Source of the DNA: Cupriavidus sp.
GTDB lineage: Bacteria > Pseudomonadota > Gammaproteobacteria > Burkholderiales > Burkholderiaceae
DNA length: 64,000 nucleotides
Direction: 5' to 3'
Assembly: GCA_031181345.1 (NCBI GenBank)
Contig: JAPSLC010000026.1
Span: 1-64,000, forward strand
A program made the translations under genes and the position numbers. Below, one piece after another: positions 50,982-59,675 of this stretch. Within the stretch, counting starts at the first letter, position 1; each line of letters opens with the position of its first letter. A model generated the notes under the pieces. That model made no database searches. It was not told the DNA's origin and saw nothing but the letters and a program-made list of their open reading frames with translations.

Positions 50982-51260
50982 ATGACCACTATCTTTCTTC
51001 TGCTTGCCCAGTATGGCGCCACCGCCGTTGTGCCGATTGACGTCGTGGCCCGCGACTACTTCCCGCACCTGAGCGCCGAGAAGCTTCTGCGCAAAATCAG
51101 CCTCGGCGAGATCCGACTGCCGGTCGTTCGTATCGAGGGCTCAAACAAGAGCGCAAAGGGCATCCACGTTCAAGACTTGGCTCGATACATTGACGACCGA
51201 CGAGCGGCGGCTTTGAAAGAATGCAACCAACTTTCGGGCCCTGGACCAGTCCGCGTCTAG
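50982..51260 (+). CDS. PrtN-family pyocin-activator-like protein
   Basis: 92 aa. MTTIFLLLAQYGATAVVPID, then RDYFPHLSAEKLLRKISLGE and KSAKGIHVQDLARYID match the PrtN family throughout. In Pseudomonas PrtN activates pyocin genes; in prophages such genes usually sit near int and may act as excisionase or regulator. Here it is the last plus-strand early gene. Confidence 0.85.
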   Translation: MTTIFLLLAQYGATAVVPIDVVARDYFPHLSAEKLLRKISLGEIRLPVVRIEGSNKSAKGIHVQDLARYIDDRRAAALKECNQLSGPGPVRV

Positions 51261-51271
51261 GCCTTCGTCCT

Positions 51272-51648
51272 TCAACGACGAGGGCCTCGCGATACCGAGC
51301 GTTCTGCGCGTAGCTCTATGCCCGCCGCCCTCAGTATCGTCACGTATGCCGCAAAATCGACAGTCCCGCCTTCCGTTTGGAACAAGGAAAGCTCCATAGG
51401 ATCAGGCATTCCGTCTCCGCCGGCGAGTTCCCTAAGCCCGAACACGTCAATCAGATCTCGCAGGACCTCATTAAAATACTGCTGGCTCCCCGGATAATTC
51501 GGCCGCAACGCAATATTGAGGAGAGCAACGAATCTATCGGACCGATTTGAATCGCCGCCGCCTCATCAATTTTCCGCACCAACTCCGGATGGAACGAAAG
51601 CTGCGGAAACTTCTTCAACTCATAACGATTTCCCGCACATGAAAACAA
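51272..51648 (-). pseudogene. small third gene of the MORC/Dcm operon, apparently frameshifted
   Basis: Upstream frame reads FPQLSFHPELVRKIDEAAA through QIGPI and then breaks near 51,535-51,545. The neighbouring frame continues DRFVALLNIALRPNYPGSQ and FNEVLRDLIDVFGLREL to a stop at 51,272. Joined it is about 125 aa. The TTG at 51,648 lies 6 bp after the ATPase stop. Alternatively only the 78-aa frame from 51,508 is expressed. No family recognised. Confidence 0.45.
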
Positions 51649-51653
51649 GATTA

Positions 51654-53669
51654 TTAGCCGATCTCTTTTAGGACCGTTTCAATTTTTCCAACATTATCTA
51701 CAACGCGAAGATAGTCTTGGTACGCCCGCTGGGCGTTTATTATCATGCCACCGTAGGTCATCACCTTCATATTGTATGCCGCGAAAGCCTCTTCCTGTCT
51801 TTTGTTCATATCGGGGCGTTCAGACACCAAAAAGATGACATCGATTGCCGGCGTGCGTCCATTTAGACTATCCAAATCAGGGTGGTCAATATAAAATTGC
51901 TCCATGGCATCGACATATTTTCGCCCCTGAAGCTCCAGATCCGTTGCCTTGACTCTCTTCCCCGGCCGTTTCAACTCGATAATAACGTGTCGGCCCGCCT
52001 GAGTCCTATAAGCGATATCTAGCCGCGCACCGCCGTCGACATCGGGACAGGCGCGCTTTAGCTCGTCAGTAAGAGTCTTCTCCATCACTTCGGTGCCGGT
52101 AACCCGGTCCCAAGATGGGTCTAAGAGCCACAAGTGCCCGAACAGGTATTCTTGTGCAACCTTCTCCAGCCTTCCCTCGTCCACGATTTCCTCCGAAAAC
52201 TTTCGGATTACCTCCAACCGTGTCCGAGTTATATCAAGATAATGACTTTCCTCGATATCATCCAATGACGCAAATATAGCTTGAAACTCGGGGCTCAAGA
52301 CATCCTTGATCTCGTCCAATTGCTCCAGTTGATTACGGACCCGAAGTTTTTCAAAACCTACCACAGCGCTGCGGTATAGGAGCTTACGGGCCTCCTTGTT
52401 CTTCTGCTCATCATTGCTCATCGAAACATTGGCAATGGACGTCATTAGGCGGTCCGCCGCTTTTCGCTCAATGGGGTTCTTGAATGATGCAATCCAACGT
52501 TGGATCGCAGGATTTGCGTCCGGGCTTTTCACATAGCCAAGGAGGCGCCGCCATTCATCCCATTGGTCCCTGACTATCTTTAACGACTGCTTCAACTGTG
52601 CCCGCAGCTTCTGGAATTTCTCGTCGTCATGCTTGATCGCCTCTCGACTTGCCGTCGCACGATCGATGCCATCGCGGTCAAGAAAATCAGCGTGAATTTC
52701 GCCAACGATATAGCTGTTGAAGTACCGGGCATCACCAAGCTCAGCGAGAATGTCTTCCTGGAACAATCTTCCATTCGCAAAGACGGCAATTTTATTTAGT
52801 GTCTCATCGCCTTTTCCAAGCTTCGAAGGTGTATCGACCGTAGCTATGAATCCACGGACAAGCAGGGTCGGATCGTCGCCAGGTATCGACGGATCCAATG
52901 CCGCGCAAAGTGGCTCACCGGCAGCGCCATCCTTTACGGGTGGTGCAACCGCGATATTCGGCGCCACAGCAGAAATTTCTTGCTGCGATGCTGCGTCAAA
53001 ATACCAAAGGAATTGGATGTCGCCGTAAAAGTCCGCATCTTTTCGAGTAACAAGTGCGCCATTCAAGTGCACCTTGAAATCATCACCAAAGACACCAAAC
53101 CGCCGCGCCAGACGTGGCCGTAAAAAGGCCTCAGTTTTATTTATTCTACTGTTCAGGCGCCGCAATACGATGCGTGTTCCCTGCTTCTTATCAAAGTCCG
53201 CGGGCACAGGTACCCTTTCAACGGGATAATTGAGCGCCTCCTCTTTTCCGCCGGCCATTTCCTTTAGCCGAGCAACGTCGATTTTGAATGAAACGGCTTC
53301 GCTGTCGGCGGCTTTGGTAACGATCTCGATTGAGTTCGCGAGAGAGAACATTGCAAGCTTACCAATGCCTTTCCGACCCATTACACGCCGATGCTTTGTA
53401 CGGCTAAAATCACCGGTTGGCTCCTTTAGACGACGACTGTAGCCAACCTTGAGGAATTTGTTCCGAACCGCGTCTTCATCCATTCCATGCCCGTCGTCTT
53501 CAACCTGAATGAAGTCTTTATCGGGCTCCAAAAGGATATTGACATTTTCGGCATCAGCATCCCATGCATTGGATATTATTTCCGTAACGACTGCGGGCGT
53601 TGAACTATATAGGCCAATTCCCAAGTGATTTAGAACATTTAGCTCAATTCTAAATTCCAGTTCGGCCAT
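51654..53669 (-). CDS. MORC-like GHKL ATPase fused to PD-(D/E)XK-like nuclease
   Basis: 671 aa, GC clearly below the phage average. N-terminal GHKL ATPase: Glu30/Asn34/Asp38 in EIISNAWDADA, DDGHGMDED (58-66), GRKGIGKLAMF (98-108). A transducer-like region and a helical middle follow. C-terminal nuclease-like core Asp-...-Glu-x-Lys in RLDIAYRT...VIIELKRPGK (about 548-568), with a following QGRKYVDAM helix. Prokaryotic MORC/MutL-type ATPases linked to methylases have been proposed as restriction components. Here the gene follows dcm by 3 bp. Confidence 0.85.
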   Translation of the reverse strand: MAELEFRIELNVLNHLGIGLYSSTPAVVTEIISNAWDADAENVNILLEPDKDFIQVEDDGHGMDEDAVRNKFLKVGYSRRLKEPTGDFSRTKHRRVMGRKGIGKLAMFSLANSIEIVTKAADSEAVSFKIDVARLKEMAGGKEEALNYPVERVPVPADFDKKQGTRIVLRRLNSRINKTEAFLRPRLARRFGVFGDDFKVHLNGALVTRKDADFYGDIQFLWYFDAASQQEISAVAPNIAVAPPVKDGAAGEPLCAALDPSIPGDDPTLLVRGFIATVDTPSKLGKGDETLNKIAVFANGRLFQEDILAELGDARYFNSYIVGEIHADFLDRDGIDRATASREAIKHDDEKFQKLRAQLKQSLKIVRDQWDEWRRLLGYVKSPDANPAIQRWIASFKNPIERKAADRLMTSIANVSMSNDEQKNKEARKLLYRSAVVGFEKLRVRNQLEQLDEIKDVLSPEFQAIFASLDDIEESHYLDITRTRLEVIRKFSEEIVDEGRLEKVAQEYLFGHLWLLDPSWDRVTGTEVMEKTLTDELKRACPDVDGGARLDIAYRTQAGRHVIIELKRPGKRVKATDLELQGRKYVDAMEQFYIDHPDLDSLNGRTPAIDVIFLVSERPDMNKRQEEAFAAYNMKVMTYGGMIINAQRAYQDYLRVVDNVGKIETVLKEIG

Positions 53670-53672
53670 ATA

Positions 53673-54731
53673 TTACCCCTCGATTTGTTGTATGTGATTT
53701 TTTATTTGAATCCCCACCGCCTTACCTAGTAATGGGGGTACAGCGTTCCCGATTAATCGAGCAATTACTGAAAAGAAGAAATCGTCTTCGCCCTGCACAA
53801 ATCTATAGTCGGATGGAAACGACTGGAGAATAGCCGCCTCCCTCAACGTTATTGCGCGATCCTGCTCCGGATGGCCAAAACGGCCTGTGCCGAAGTTATG
53901 GCACTGAGTCGTAATGGTGGGCGCAGGTCGATCCCAGCGCATCCTCGCATAGACGCTCTTGAACGACTGTCCACTTTCAGTACGGTGACAGGGAGCACGC
54001 AAGTGAGCTGGCCAGTCTTCCCAAGTGCCACCCGGGACGGAGGCTTGTATGCGCTGCAGATTAACTGGACTGAGTCCTCGAGCGCGATGCAAGAGGTCCT
54101 TGGAAGTGATATCGCCAGCTGCGACGGGAGGGAGGTGGCCAATGGCCTCCTGGACCGTCATCTCTTGCTTAAGAGGCGCGGGGAGGCTGATGGGTCCGAG
54201 CCGCGAAGCAAGCAGCACGAACCGGCGGCGTTCCTGTGGAACACCAAAAGAAGCACACCTCAACACACCCGCGGCGACGTGGTAGCCATTCCGCTTAAGT
54301 GCGGCTTCGAAGGTCTTATAGGGTGCATGGTTTCGAACGCGGGGGACGTTCTCCATGGTAACAACGTCTGGCTGCACCTCTTCGACTAGGCGAGCAAACT
54401 CCTCCAGCAGCTTCCAACGCGAACCGGACGATCTATTTGGATCCTTCGCCAGAGTCGAGAAGGGCTGGCACGGCGCACACCCCGCGAGCACCTTCACTGC
54501 GGTGGGCGCATACCATTTTTTGAGCAATGCACCGGTGATTTCGCCAACATCAGCCTCAATGAACTTGGCTGCATTGTTCGCTTCGTAAGGAAATCGGCAT
54601 GCTTTGTCCAAGTCTATGCCGGCCTTCACCTTGATCCCTGCGTCAATAAGGCCTCTCGTTAAGCCTCCTGCCCCGCAAAATAGATCAATCGCTTCTATTG
54701 TCCGCTTCTTCTTCCGAGACGGTGTGCGCAT
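53673..54731 (-). CDS. Dcm-type DNA cytosine-C5 methyltransferase
   Basis: 352 aa, complete: motif I AIDLFCGAGGLTRGLIDAG, motif IV GCAPCQPFS with Cys88, motif VI MENVPRV, motif VIII SFGVPQERRRFVLL, motif IX/X ARLIGNAVPPLLGKAVG. TRD about residues 225-290 (PTITTQCHNFGTGRFG after it). It is upstream of the MORC-nuclease gene with a 3-bp gap, so it should be the modification half of one system. Start MRTPSRKKKRTIEAID. Confidence 0.92.
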   Translation of the reverse strand: MRTPSRKKKRTIEAIDLFCGAGGLTRGLIDAGIKVKAGIDLDKACRFPYEANNAAKFIEADVGEITGALLKKWYAPTAVKVLAGCAPCQPFSTLAKDPNRSSGSRWKLLEEFARLVEEVQPDVVTMENVPRVRNHAPYKTFEAALKRNGYHVAAGVLRCASFGVPQERRRFVLLASRLGPISLPAPLKQEMTVQEAIGHLPPVAAGDITSKDLLHRARGLSPVNLQRIQASVPGGTWEDWPAHLRAPCHRTESGQSFKSVYARMRWDRPAPTITTQCHNFGTGRFGHPEQDRAITLREAAILQSFPSDYRFVQGEDDFFFSVIARLIGNAVPPLLGKAVGIQIKNHIQQIEG

Positions 54732-54914
54732 TGTTTTTTGAATGCTTCCTAGAGTTACGGCGCTTTTTTACGGACACGATACTAAACGATGTCTCTCCTC
54801 ACGTCGACGCCGGCAACCATGACGTTCCTTTCGTCGGGGCTACACCGGTGCTACGGCCAGCAAAGAAGTGCGCACAACTCTTTGAATCCAAAAGATTTTA
54901 TGACACCAGTTTGA
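54732..54914. other. phage end region inside attR
   Basis: About 180 bp from dcm to the att core. Holds the dcm promoter region and a GTGCTAC motif at 54,848-54,854 that matches the repeats by attL. No gene seen. Confidence 0.4.
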
Positions 54915-54947
54915 CCAATCCATCATCGGTGCAACGGAAATGCGCCG
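54915..54947. other. attR in displaced dusA start
   Basis: Right attachment site; counterpart of 15,601-15,633 with 26 of 33 bases identical, including TCCATCATCGG at 54,919-54,929. Read on the minus strand it encodes RRISVAPMMDW, after which sequence becomes phage-specific. Confidence 0.85.
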
Positions 54948-55010
54948 CGGATTGACCTTCTCAGGACCGGCCGGGGCCGGCGCCGCGCTCGCGGCTAGCG
55001 ATTCAGACAT
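54919..55010 (-). pseudogene. dusA: orphaned host dusA 5' end
   Basis: Minus-strand ATG at 55,010 starts MSESLAASAAPAPAGPEKVN then PRRISVAPMMDW, after which the frame runs into phage DNA and stops within about 70 bases. It is the original host start of dusA, cut off from its body by 39 kb of prophage. Its promoter should lie between 55,011 and about 55,150. Confidence 0.88.
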
Positions 55011-55171
55011 GAGTTGCGTGGGCTATCCCGTGGGCCGACGGGAACAAGGAAAGCCCGAAAGTTTACCACCCGCAGCCGCATCGCATCGCCCCACGGTCTT
55101 CACGCGCAATGGCCGGCGGATGGGACGGAACGACAGCCGCTGGGCAACCCGCTGGCCCACCTCGCGGCGGC

Positions 55172-55501
55172 TCAGTCGTTCAGTCGCTGTTGCCGCGGCT
55201 GCAGCTCCAGCCCGAGCTTGACGAACAGGTCGAAGGCATCGGCCAGCAGGTGCTGCTGGCGCGGCAGCAGGCTCGCATACGGCATGTCGTAGATCGACTG
55301 GTGCGCGCCGCGGTTGCCCTTGAGCCCGCGGTCGCGGGCGATGTCGGACAGCAGCGCCGCGAAGCCGGACAGATCTTCGGCGTCGATGGCATTGTTCAGC
55401 ACGCTGGCCAGCAACTGCGGCGAGGCAGTGGCCCAGCACCCGACGAGTTCGGCGTTGGCCGCGCCTTCCGGGAAGTCGGAGGAATTGTCGCTTGCATCCA
55501 T
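55172..55501 (-). CDS. small conserved hypothetical protein
   Basis: 109 aa, acidic helical protein: ELVGCWATASPQLLASVLNN, LSGFAALLSDIARDRGLKG, LADAFDLFVKLGLELQPRQ. It lies upstream of the orphan dusA start on the same strand, so it may have been the gene before dusA. Unknown function. Confidence 0.6.
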   Translation of the reverse strand: MDASDNSSDFPEGAANAELVGCWATASPQLLASVLNNAIDAEDLSGFAALLSDIARDRGLKGNRGAHQSIYDMPYASLLPRQQHLLADAFDLFVKLGLELQPRQQRLND

Positions 55502-55584
55502 ATCAGCATTGTCGGCGCTGCTTTCGCCATCTTTAGGCCCACCCTACGAGAGGGGGGCCTGAGACGGCGGCCGCGCCGTCACGG

Positions 55585-56145
55585 TCAGCTTGCGGCGTTG
55601 CGCTCCACCCAGGCCGCAAAGGTCGTCAGGAATTTGCCCAGAAAGGCACGTGTCGATTCGTTGCTGATATTGCCCTGCTCATCGAACAGCTTGTCGACAC
55701 CACCGATATAGGCCTCCGGCATCTGCAGCACCGGCACATTGAGAAACACCAGCGACTGGCGCAGATGGTGATTGGCGCCAAACCCGCCAATGGCGCCCGG
55801 CGAAGCGCTGATCACGGCTCCCGGCTTGCGGTCCCAGGCGCTCTGCCCATACGGGCGCGAGCCCACGTCGATGGCATTCTTCAGCGGCGCGGGAACCGAG
55901 CGGTTGTACTCCGGGGTGACGAACAGCACCGCGTCGGCGCGGCGAATCCGGTCGCGGAACGCGGTCCACGGTGCGGGCGGATTGTCGTCCTCGTCCTGGT
56001 TGTACAGCGACAGCTGGCCGATCTCGACGATCTCGAGCTTGAGCTCGGCCGGGGCCAACTGCGCCAGTGCCAACGCCAGCTTGCGATTGAAGGAATCCTT
56101 GCGGAGACTGCCCACCAGTACTGCGACGTCGCGTGGAGTGCTCAT
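55585..56145 (-). CDS. NADPH-dependent FMN reductase
   Basis: 186 aa flavodoxin-like quinone/azo reductase. FMN phosphate loop VGSLRKDSFNRKLALAL; the family motif FVTPEYNRSVPAPLKNAIDV; then GQSAWDRKPGAVISASPG. Single-domain cytoplasmic enzyme using NAD(P)H. Stands alone with AAGGAAGCACG upstream. Confidence 0.9.
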   Translation of the reverse strand: MSTPRDVAVLVGSLRKDSFNRKLALALAQLAPAELKLEIVEIGQLSLYNQDEDDNPPAPWTAFRDRIRRADAVLFVTPEYNRSVPAPLKNAIDVGSRPYGQSAWDRKPGAVISASPGAIGGFGANHHLRQSLVFLNVPVLQMPEAYIGGVDKLFDEQGNISNESTRAFLGKFLTTFAAWVERNAAS

Positions 56146-56298
56146 CGTGCTTCCTTTTCAGAGAGAGACGGGGAAAGGAAAGACCGCCGAAAGACGGCGG
56201 GACCGGCCGTTTCCGGCCGGCGCCCAGGCCACACTCTAACCCGATGTCGCGTGGGCCGTGCGCGCGCCTGCCCATGGGCACGGGGCGCGCACGCCGGC

Positions 56299-57381
56299 TT
56301 ACGCTCGCAGTCCGGCCAGCGGATGCTCGTCCGCGCGCCACGGGCTGTCGAAGAAGGCGAGCACCTTGTTGCGCTCGACCTCGTCGAGCCGGGCCGGCCG
56401 CCACTTCGGCGCGTGGTCCTTGTCGATCGCCAGCGCCCGGATACCCTCGACGCCGTCACCGTAGCGGAACACGTCGTGCATCATGTCGAGCTCCATACGC
56501 AGCTCGTCCTCGAGCGCCATCGTCCGTGCGCGGCGGATCTGCTCCAGCGTCACGCACAGCATCAGCGGCGAGCGCGTCCGCAAGGCGGCGGCGGTCTGCG
56601 CCGACCAGTCGTCCCCCGCATCGCTGACGGTGGCAACGATCTCCTGCACCGTGGCGGCGCCGAAGGCTGCGTCGATCGCATCGCGCTGGCGCGCCAGCAT
56701 GCTCGTTGCCGGATCGCAGGCGGCGCGATGCTGGGCGGTGACCGCATCGATCGCGGCCAGCACGTCGTCGCCGCTGGTGAAGGTGCCGGCGCGCAGCGAG
56801 GCCGTCAGCTCGGCCAGCGCGTTGCTGGGCACGAAGGCATCGGCCAGGCCCGCGTACAGCGCGTCGGCGGCGTGAATCACGTTGCCGGTCAGGCCGAGAT
56901 ATTCGCCGAGGCGGCCCCGGGTGCGGGCCAGGAACCAGCCGCCGCCTACGTCCGGAAACAGGCCGATATTGGTCTCCGGCATCGCCATCTTGGTGCGCTC
57001 GGTGACCAGCCGCCTGCGGGCGCCTTGCGAGATGCCCATGCCGCCGCCCATCACGACGCCATCCATCAGCGCGATATAGGGCTTCGGATAGCGGTGGATC
57101 TTGTGATTGAGCGCGTATTCCTCGACAAAGAACTGGTCGAGCGTCGGATCGCCGGCCAGCGCGGCCTGATGGAAAAATCGAATGTCGCCGCCTGCGCAAA
57201 AGGCCTTGCCGCCAGCACCGGCGACCACCACTGCCACGACGCCCGGATCGGCGGCCCACTGGTCCAGCGCCTGGGTCAAGGCGCGCACCATGTCGAGCGA
57301 CAGGGCGTTCAGGGCCTGGGGCCGGGTCAGCGTCAGATAGCCGACACCGCCGACGACTTCGGTTGCAACAAACTCGGTCAT
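56299..57381 (-). CDS. enoyl-CoA hydratase / 3-hydroxyisobutyryl-CoA hydrolase family
   Basis: 360 aa crotonase-fold enzyme, length typical of 3-hydroxyisobutyryl-CoA hydrolase (valine degradation). Oxyanion loops AFCAGGDIRFF and DGVVMGGGMGIS; catalytic Glu in MAMPETNIGLFPDVGGGWFL, which matches hydrolase members. C-terminal extension DVFRYGDGVEGIRALAIDKD and KWRPARLDEV are specific for the HIBYL hydrolase subgroup. Start at ATG 57,381 with GGAGACATG. The long upstream frame is a shadow. Confidence 0.85.
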   Translation of the reverse strand: MTEFVATEVVGGVGYLTLTRPQALNALSLDMVRALTQALDQWAADPGVVAVVVAGAGGKAFCAGGDIRFFHQAALAGDPTLDQFFVEEYALNHKIHRYPKPYIALMDGVVMGGGMGISQGARRRLVTERTKMAMPETNIGLFPDVGGGWFLARTRGRLGEYLGLTGNVIHAADALYAGLADAFVPSNALAELTASLRAGTFTSGDDVLAAIDAVTAQHRAACDPATSMLARQRDAIDAAFGAATVQEIVATVSDAGDDWSAQTAAALRTRSPLMLCVTLEQIRRARTMALEDELRMELDMMHDVFRYGDGVEGIRALAIDKDHAPKWRPARLDEVERNKVLAFFDSPWRADEHPLAGLRA

Positions 57382-57491
57382 GTCTCCTGTTCCTGTGGTG
57401 ACGAAATGCAGGCCGCCACTGTACACCAGCCATGCCGGCCCGCAGTCCGAGCCGCCGGCGGCAGGCCTGGGAATTGAGGCGAGCGGAGCAT

Positions 57492-59096
57492 TCAGGCGAG
57501 GCGGAAGCGCGCCATCAGGCCGGTCAGCCGCTGCGCCTGGTCCTCCAGTGAAGTGGCCGCGGCGGCGGCCTCCTCGACCAGCGCCGCATTCTGCTGCGTC
57601 ATGCCGTCCATCTGCGTGACCGCCTGGTTTACCTGCTCGATGCCCTGCGACTGCTCCATCGAGGCGGCGCTGATGCCGCCGACGATCGCGCTGACGCGGC
57701 GCACCGCGCCGACGATGTCCTCCATCGCGCGGCCGGCATCGGCGACGATATCGCTGCCGGCGCGGACATTGCGCACCGACTCGTCGATCAGCCCGCGGAT
57801 TTCCTTGGAGGCGGTCGCGCAACGCTGCGCCAGATCGCGCACGTCGCCCGCTACCACCGCGAAGCCGCGACCGTGCTCGCCGGCACGCGCGGCCTCAACC
57901 GCGGCGTTCAGCGCGAGGATGTTGGTCTGGAAGGCGATCTTCTCGATCACGTCGATGATGTCGACGATCTTGTTGGCGCTGGCGTCGATCGCCTGCATGG
58001 TGTCGACCACGCGCGTCACCGCTTCCCCGCCCCGCTCCGCCAGCCCGCTGGCGTCGCCGGCCAGCGCATCCGCTTCGCGCGCATTGTCCGCGGTCTGCCG
58101 TACCGTTCCGGTCAACTGCTCCATGCTCGACGCAGTCTGCTCGAGCGAGGCCGCCTGCTCCTCGGTGCGCTGGGACAGATCGGCATTGCCCATCGCAATC
58201 TGCCGGCTCGCCGCGGCGATGGCATCGGCGCCGGTGCGCACCTCGCCGACCATGCCCGCCAGGCTCGCTTCCATGCGGGCCAGCATGGCGAGCATGCGGC
58301 TGGTCTCGTTGCGGCTTGCCTCTGCCGCCATGTCGCGACCGCTGTCTCCAGCACGACGATCCTGCGGCTGCGGCATATCGAGAGCCCTCGCCGAACTCAG
58401 ATCTCCGCGTGCGATCCGCTCGAAACGGGCGATCGCGGTATCGAGCGGACCGACGATCGATCCGCGCAACCGCCACGCGAAGACCGTGCTGAACGCGAGA
58501 CCCAACGCGAGCAGCGCCAGCGACCACACCCGGAGCTTCGCATAGCGCTGCTGCGAGTCCTGATAGACGGCTTCGGCGGCAGCGGTCTGCAGCTTGTTCA
58601 GTTCGGCATTGGCCGACGTGAACGCGATATCGAGCTTCGGAATGGTATCGAGCACCAGCGCCATCACGCGCTCGCGATCGCCCGCCTTCAGCGCGGCGAT
58701 CATCGGCTCGACCCCTTGCCTGTGCAGCGCCTCGCGACGGACTGATACCAACTCGGCAGCCCGATCTTCCTCCTTGCCGCGCTGCAGGGCCAGATAGGCC
58801 TTCCACGCGGTCTCGGACGCCCGCGCGAATCCGGCCGCGGTATCGGCACGCGCCAGGGCATCAGCCGGATCGGTGGCGAAGGTCGCCTGATCCAGCAGCA
58901 CGCGCACCAACAACTGATTCGCGCGCGCCTCGGACAAATGCATCGCGGCGGCGAGCTGATGCTGATAGATCTGCCGCGTGGCATCGTTGCTGCGCGACAT
59001 GCCGAGCCAGCCAAAGGCGCCGACGATCAGCAGGATCAAATTGGTAACGACAATCAGGCCCCACAATCTGGCGCCAATGGTGGTGTTGCGAAACAT
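57492..59096 (-). CDS. methyl-accepting chemotaxis protein
   Basis: 534 aa receptor. TM1 [20 protein letters not shown], a periplasmic four-helix-bundle sensor (residues about 35-185, 4HB_MCP/Tar type), TM2 [20 protein letters not shown], then the signalling domain with the conserved hairpin tip [31 protein letters not shown] sequence (split here). Start [13 protein letters not shown]. It is class 36H-like in the tip. Stand-alone gene; ligand unknown; no C-terminal CheR-binding pentapeptide. Confidence 0.93.
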   Translation of the reverse strand: MFRNTTIGARLWGLIVVTNLILLIVGAFGWLGMSRSNDATRQIYQHQLAAAMHLSEARANQLLVRVLLDQATFATDPADALARADTAAGFARASETAWKAYLALQRGKEEDRAAELVSVRREALHRQGVEPMIAALKAGDRERVMALVLDTIPKLDIAFTSANAELNKLQTAAAEAVYQDSQQRYAKLRVWSLALLALGLAFSTVFAWRLRGSIVGPLDTAIARFERIARGDLSSARALDMPQPQDRRAGDSGRDMAAEASRNETSRMLAMLARMEASLAGMVGEVRTGADAIAAASRQIAMGNADLSQRTEEQAASLEQTASSMEQLTGTVRQTADNAREADALAGDASGLAERGGEAVTRVVDTMQAIDASANKIVDIIDVIEKIAFQTNILALNAAVEAARAGEHGRGFAVVAGDVRDLAQRCATASKEIRGLIDESVRNVRAGSDIVADAGRAMEDIVGAVRRVSAIVGGISAASMEQSQGIEQVNQAVTQMDGMTQQNAALVEEAAAAATSLEDQAQRLTGLMARFRLA

Positions 59097-59293
59097 TCCA
59101 GCTCCCCGTTTTATCGTGCGATCACGGCATGTTTGCCGCTCCGCTATCAACGGCGCGCTGGCGCATTCCTTGACGGCATCGAAAGGAAAGACTGTGCATC
59201 CGGCGGATGTACGAATCGGATCGCCGCACGAGGACTTATCGCGTCGAACGATGGACCGTAGAATCGCCCAAGCCCCTTCGTCGGAGAGTCATC

Positions 59294-59644
59294 ATGACCG
59301 TCAAACGCGTCGTAGCCAATATCGCAGCCCCGAACATCGAGCAAGCACAAGCCTTCTATGGCGACCTGCTCGACATGGAAGTGGTGATGGATCACGGCTG
59401 GATCCGGACCTATGCGACCGCGCAAAGCACCACGCCGCAGATCAGCATCGCGACCGAGGGAGGCTCCGGTACCCCGGTGCCCGACCTGTCCATCGAAGTC
59501 GACAACCTCGACGAGGTCCATGCCCGGGCGCTGCAGGCGGGCTTGCCGATCGAATACGGCATCGCCGTGGAGCCCTGGGGTGTGCGGCGCTTCTTCGTGC
59601 GAGACCCGTTCGGCAGGCTGGTGAACATCCTCTGCCATGTTTGA
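59294..59644 (+). CDS. VOC/glyoxalase-fold protein
   Basis: 116 aa. MTVKRVVANIAAPNIEQAQAF then VVMDHGWIRTYAT, PDLSIEVDNLDEVHARALQA and RRFFVRDPFGRLVNIL are the two beta-alpha-beta-beta-beta repeats of the VOC fold. The usual metal ligands are only partly conserved. Preceded by CGGAGAGTC. Substrate unknown (glyoxalase, bleomycin-resistance or dioxygenase-like). Confidence 0.85.
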   Translation: MTVKRVVANIAAPNIEQAQAFYGDLLDMEVVMDHGWIRTYATAQSTTPQISIATEGGSGTPVPDLSIEVDNLDEVHARALQAGLPIEYGIAVEPWGVRRFFVRDPFGRLVNILCHV

Positions 59645-59675
59645 TCAAGGCGGTCCTGCTCACTGTGGTGCACGC

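Larger units (their letters stand above)
15605..54929. mobile_element. dusA-integrated prophage, SfV-like mosaic (HK97 head, Mu-type tail)
   Basis: The ends are defined by the shared 11-bp core TCCATCATCGG (15,605-15,615 and 54,919-54,929) within a 33-bp stretch matching at 26 positions. Both copies encode the start of DusA. It contains an integrase next to attL, complete head, tail, lysis, replication and immunity modules, plus cargo at both ends. No structural gene looks broken except where noted, so it may be inducible. Confidence 0.92.

Noticed and set aside
54698..54955. 85-aa plus-strand frame spanning attR
   Set aside because: It crosses the phage-host junction and the att core, so it is a chance frame created by integration.
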